Positions 59,838-64,000 of a stretch of DNA of 64,000 bases are shown here, one piece after another. The stretch lies in assembly GCA_013399855.1 (NCBI GenBank), contig VXAY01005959.1:316965-380964 (forward strand), in the 5' to 3' direction. A model generated the notes under the pieces. The model was given only the letters and a program-made list of their open reading frames with translations, searched no databases and was not told the DNA's origin. The stretch comes from Oxyruncus cristatus. Lineage: Eukaryota > Chordata > Aves > Passeriformes > Cotingidae. Position numbers and translations under genes: made by a program. Position 1 is the first letter of the stretch; each line of letters starts with the position of its first letter.

Positions 59838-62423
59838 GTGCTAAGTGCTTTTCAAATTAATTTACAGATTCTCTTGACCAGTGACTGCTCTACCTTACCT
59901 AGCAAGCTCAGTTTCTGCAACTGATGAGACCTTTAAGTTAACATGGATGTGTTTTTTCTCCCTCTGTCTCTTCTCTCCCTCTTGTCTCTTTTTTTACAGT
60001 TGGGGCCATTAAAAATTGGTGGTCTGTTACATTGCATTAGACACCCAGACAGCATGATTGTAGTATTCCCAGTACTCAGACAGGAAATATTTCAAGTAGC
60101 ATGGTGAATTAATTGCTGCAAGTAAGAAGATGTCCAATTTTCAATGCTGTTCATGGTGAATGCAATTTACCCATCCACACACTACGTGAATCCTGTCATC
60201 TTTCCATTTATTTGTAGGTGCAGGGTGGATGATTTCTTTGCTGTAGGTGAAATGAGACACCTGTCTTTGTGCAGTTGTGTGAGGGCAGGTTACAGTGGTT
60301 CTCTGCACATTTCCTCAAGCCTCATAATTAATTACATCATGTTTCAGTGGCTGCATTTCATACTTGAAGCGAACTCCACCATTATGGGGCTGGTTTTGCT
60401 GTGCTCATTTTCAAGCTGTGTATTAAGTACCTGCCTTTCAAGTCCCAGAAACATGGTTTCCTGCCATTCAGCCTCTGACTGGATGTTTTAGATGTAGAAA
60501 TGCTTCTGCCTTTAAATAAGAGGTAGTAACATTTAGGATATTTTTGAAATATGTCATTTAAGATGGTAAAACTTGCGAGTGAGCAGGTTATGGTTTTTTT
60601 TCTGTAGTCAGATAAAGCCCCTCCATAACCCGAGATAGTTATTTCTCTCGTCTGCATTCCTTCCCTGCCGTGACCAACCCCGTGTTTTCTCAGTCTAGTG
60701 TTGAAATTTTATTCGAGTTGTAAATATTTATTTGCAAATCATGCCTTGAGATCCACACTTGCCAAAAAGATTTTATCCTGTCATGAGACACTTGACTCTC
60801 CACCTCATTTCTCCTTGCAGGCACTGTTTTGGTTCTTTGCTTTGTGTTCAGTAATTTCTGGTTTTTATATCTGTTCAGTGCCACTGTCCCCACGTACGTG
60901 TCTCATTGATCCTGACTGGTTTATGGTATGAATAAAATGCATTTCGGGAGGTTTGGAGTTTGGGATTTCCTTTTTATGGATGGACAAAGCCTGATGCAGA
61001 AAGTTCCTGCTGGTTTTTAGTTACACTTGTCATCCATTTATTGTTTAGCCTGTCCCAAATGAAGTTTGTTAAAACAGATGTATTTCTTTATTTCATTGTC
61101 TCAGCTTAGGTACCCTGATGTCTTGAATGTCACATTCAAGTTTGTTTTAGCAGCTGTGATGCTTGTAAACGTTGGGATAGATCCTTCTGTCAGGATTTGA
61201 GTGAAATTGCTTGGCTTTCACTGCAGTCCCTGACAAAGTATTACACCATGAAATCCATTGTGCTAGATGGGTTACAAAAACCCCACTTCAACGTGTTCCC
61301 CCTGTGGTACACCCACAAATTATCTGTCCATCTGTGTGTTCCAATTATTTCATAAAATAATCTGTGCTGAGTCGCATACTTTTCACTCTGTTGCAAATTT
61401 TTTTATGTGTATGTTCTCTGTGTGTGCACAGACACACAAACATTTGTGTATATATTCAATATTTATTTACTTACATTCTTCTGGGAGAGAAGCAAAGGAT
61501 TTTTTTCGCCATAGGCTGCTCGTGGAATTCAGTTGCTGCTCTCTTCTTTGCAGTTTGGATTCAAGAGCATCTCAGAGTGGGGAACATCCCAGGGTAGTAC
61601 AATATTTGTATTCTAAATATAGCAAATGCCACAAATACCAGAGAAGCAAATGTCTGTATCCCAACATCAGATTGATCCCCTAGACAATTCAGTTCCCAGA
61701 CTAAGAAAATTTGAAGTATTAATTTCTTGCAATTTCTTCTTTAAGAAGACTTGATTCAGGATAATTTAACTATCCTCTAGTTCCCATGGTCCAAGATACC
61801 TGGCTCTGAGAGCGGAGTTGTACAGGATACAATACTTTTTGCCTATTTGGCAAACTTTGCTCACAGAAAGGGAGCTGTAATATTGGGATGTAAGTCATGA
61901 CAAATCAAGGTCAGTCAGTTCCTGATCTTACACTTCAATTTATTTATGCTATTTTGGGTTTCTTCTACCGTCTTTTCACAGCTTTGAACCTGAGAACAAA
62001 TTCTCGAACGAGCGCTTTTTTTTTTCCTGCTCAGAGAAAATGAATTCAGAAGGACTTTGTGTTGCCATAAAATGTAGGTTGTGTGGTGGCCAGAGCATAA
62101 GGCAAATCCAAAGGCTGCAATCCATCCAGCATCTCTGGAATAAAGCACGGGGATCATGTGGGCTGATTTGCTGTGGATCATGGCCAGTATGCACAGAGAC
62201 TCTTTCTTTCATGCTCCTGTAAGAATGCACACCCAAAGCATCATTCAGTATCAGGTTGTGCAGGGATTACATGGAGCTGCAGCAGCCCTGAAGGCCATTC
62301 CGGCACCTCCTGCCAGGATAACTCTTTATTTGAAACTTGAGTCATGCTCTGCCGTTCAGTAGACATTTGTTTGGCTCCTCACTGAGGGTGGGAATTTCTA
62401 GGGAGGACCCAATCAACTCCACC

Positions 62424-62560
62424 TGAAAAAATGAAGCAAGAAAGAAGACACAAAGAGCGCTGGAGGGAGAAAGAAAGATCAGACTGGAGGAGTGGGAGGA
62501 AAAATGGAAGAAAACAAGGAAGGTGAAGAAGGGGCAGTTGAAAAGGAGGTGAAACAGATG
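62424..62560 (+). repeat. Purine-rich tract
   Basis: About 135 bases consisting very largely of A and G on the + strand (such as GAAAGAAAGA, GGGAGGAAAA, GGAAGGTGAAGAAGGGG), with few C or T. It has no regular period. It is open on the - strand only because its complement is rich in Pro/Leu/Ser codons, so no gene is called. Confidence 0.65.
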
Positions 62561-64000
62561 TTGAATAAGATCTCAAAAAGACCTGTTACAATGTCTGGGG
62601 CATTCATTTTTCCCAGCCTGTGTATTGCTTAAGCTAAGCCTAGGGCTTGCTACATTAAGCGGTCCTAAAATCGGCTTTGAGCCCTTCTCTGCGTGGATCA
62701 CGAGTGATCTTGTTTCTCCTTGGGACTGTCTCAGGGAGGAGCACTGCAGCTTGGAATATTAACGAGGCTTCGTAGTTAATGGGAACCACTGTCTTTAAGG
62801 AGATGAGTTTGTGCATGACAGCTCAGAACCAGGAGAAAGTGAACAAAGGAAAGGGGGGAGAGGGAGAAGCAGCGACTATTGAAATAAGATATTAATAGGC
62901 TAGCAAAAAAAGCAGAATTAATAATGACTTTTTAAAACATGCCATCAAGAACCCTGCCAGTGCAGAATTATTCATGTACATTTACGATTGTTTTTATCTG
63001 GCTTAAGCAGTAAGATTTCTACCGCTTCCCTTGGGAAACTTCTCTGCAAGAGAATAATCCTTACATTGGGAAAACTTTTTTGATATTGATCTTAAATTAG
63101 ATTTTCTTAATTTTTGCCTATTACTTTGAGTTATGTCAAGTTATGCTGTACTGAATTGCCCTCTCTTTCTGTCATATATCTGTAGATGATTATCACTATC
63201 TACTTAAAACCTTGCCACAGTGCGTGCCAGCTATGAGGATGAATACCTATGATCCCAGAGCTGAGCCAACAGCTACAGGCTGAATTTGTTTTGCTCCTTC
63301 CTTATCAGCTCTCCCCGAGTGTTTTAGCATTTCTTCAAGCTCTGTCAGATTTGGGAGCACATTTCTGGAGAAGAGGTACTGAGACAGAATGTAGCACACC
63401 GGGCGCCGTCACATCTGAGCCACGGAGATGGAGCCTCTAAACTTCATTCTTGGATGATATCTTTGCATATGCAGACCAAAATAGCCTTGGCTGTGTTCTT
63501 GTTGCAGTCTGATGCAGGTCTCACCTACCGTCTGTAAATCTCTTTCAGCTTTGCAACTTCCAGGTCTTCTGTTTGTCAAACATCTCTGCTCTGGATTTCT
63601 TTTTCTTAGCTGTTCTTTTCCAAATAGAAGCTCATTCTCTTATTTTCTAGTCCCATTTCTAATCTTTCCAGGTCCTTTCTTGTTATTTTCCTGCTCTGGT
63701 AAGCTCTCATAGCATCTCACAGTCTGTAGATACTGTTACTGTCTGATTTGTTGCTGCTTCTAGAAGATCCATGAAAATATTGCATGAGAACAGGCTCAGC
63801 ACATGTCCCAGGGAATGTGCTGGCTGGCACTTAGATGAGGAGAGAAGGTTGTGATGGTGTTCATATCAGTGGCCTCAGCAATTTGGGTGAAGTGACTAGA
63901 CCAAGCAAAACAAGTGTAGAAAGGACTCCAGGAGTCAGAGGTGACATTAAGGTTATGGGAGGGGATGAGAAGGGAATATAGGGCTGGTCAAGGAAGGTGG

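Larger units (their letters stand above)
58019..64000 (+). other. PRKAR1B: Intron 7 of PRKAR1B (5' part)
   Basis: Starts at GTAAGT and runs to the window edge without a further PRKAR1B exon. It contains a 20-base tandem duplication (59798-59837) and a purine-rich tract (about 62424-62560). No other gene, RNA gene or recognisable transposon is seen. Open frames such as 61267-61683 (+) have no recognisable domain. Confidence 0.83.

Noticed and set aside
58019..64000. Search for the next PRKAR1B exon (GSTLRKRKMYEEF)
   Set aside because: No matching codons with splice sites were found by eye; the exon is expected beyond the window.

Overview
The window is vertebrate nuclear DNA, almost certainly from a bird. 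It is AT-rich and mostly intronic. The only protein-coding gene I can support is PRKAR1B, which encodes the type I-beta regulatory subunit of cAMP-dependent protein kinase (PKA). The interspersed repeats I recognise are CR1 LINE fragments, the typical non-LTR retrotransposon of birds and other reptiles. The species cannot be fixed from the sequence alone.

Layout: five consecutive coding exons lie on the + strand at 8045-8215, 11364-11455, 49282-49343, 50055-50101 and 57860-58018. They have lengths of 171, 92, 62, 47 and 159 nt, all are bounded by AG/GT, and they splice in frame into 177 codons with no stop. Compared with the 381-residue mammalian protein they cover about residues 60 to 236. 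That span holds the linker with the pseudosubstrate inhibitor site (RRRRGGVSA), the N-terminal helices of cyclic-nucleotide-binding domain A, and its beta-barrel with the complete phosphate-binding cassette ([15 protein letters not shown]). The N-terminal dimerisation/docking domain is not present and must lie upstream. The rest of domain A and all of domain B must lie downstream. By homology these are exons 3-7, counting the start-codon exon as exon 2.

Between the exons: intron 2 is partial (1-8044), intron 3 is 3.1 kb, intron 4 is about 37.8 kb, intron 5 is 0.7 kb, intron 6 is 7.8 kb and intron 7 is partial (58019-64000). They hold three degraded CR1 copies: a + strand copy of about 1.4 kb starting some 185 bp after exon 4, and two - strand pieces near 27.8 kb and 42.3 kb. 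They also hold homopolymer and microsatellite tracts, a few short tandem duplications, two purine-rich tracts and a few CpG-retaining or AT-rich unique stretches that may be regulatory. I found no second gene, tRNA, rRNA, CRISPR array, retroviral provirus or complete transposon. The many short open frames on both strands look like chance.

I found no new biological system. The most checkable oddities are a single-base Asp-to-Tyr difference at the start of the fifth exon of the window's reading order (exon 5), a possible cryptic frame-shifting exon inside intron 4, a CpG-retaining patch in intron 2, and an old sense-oriented CR1 beside the exon 4 donor.
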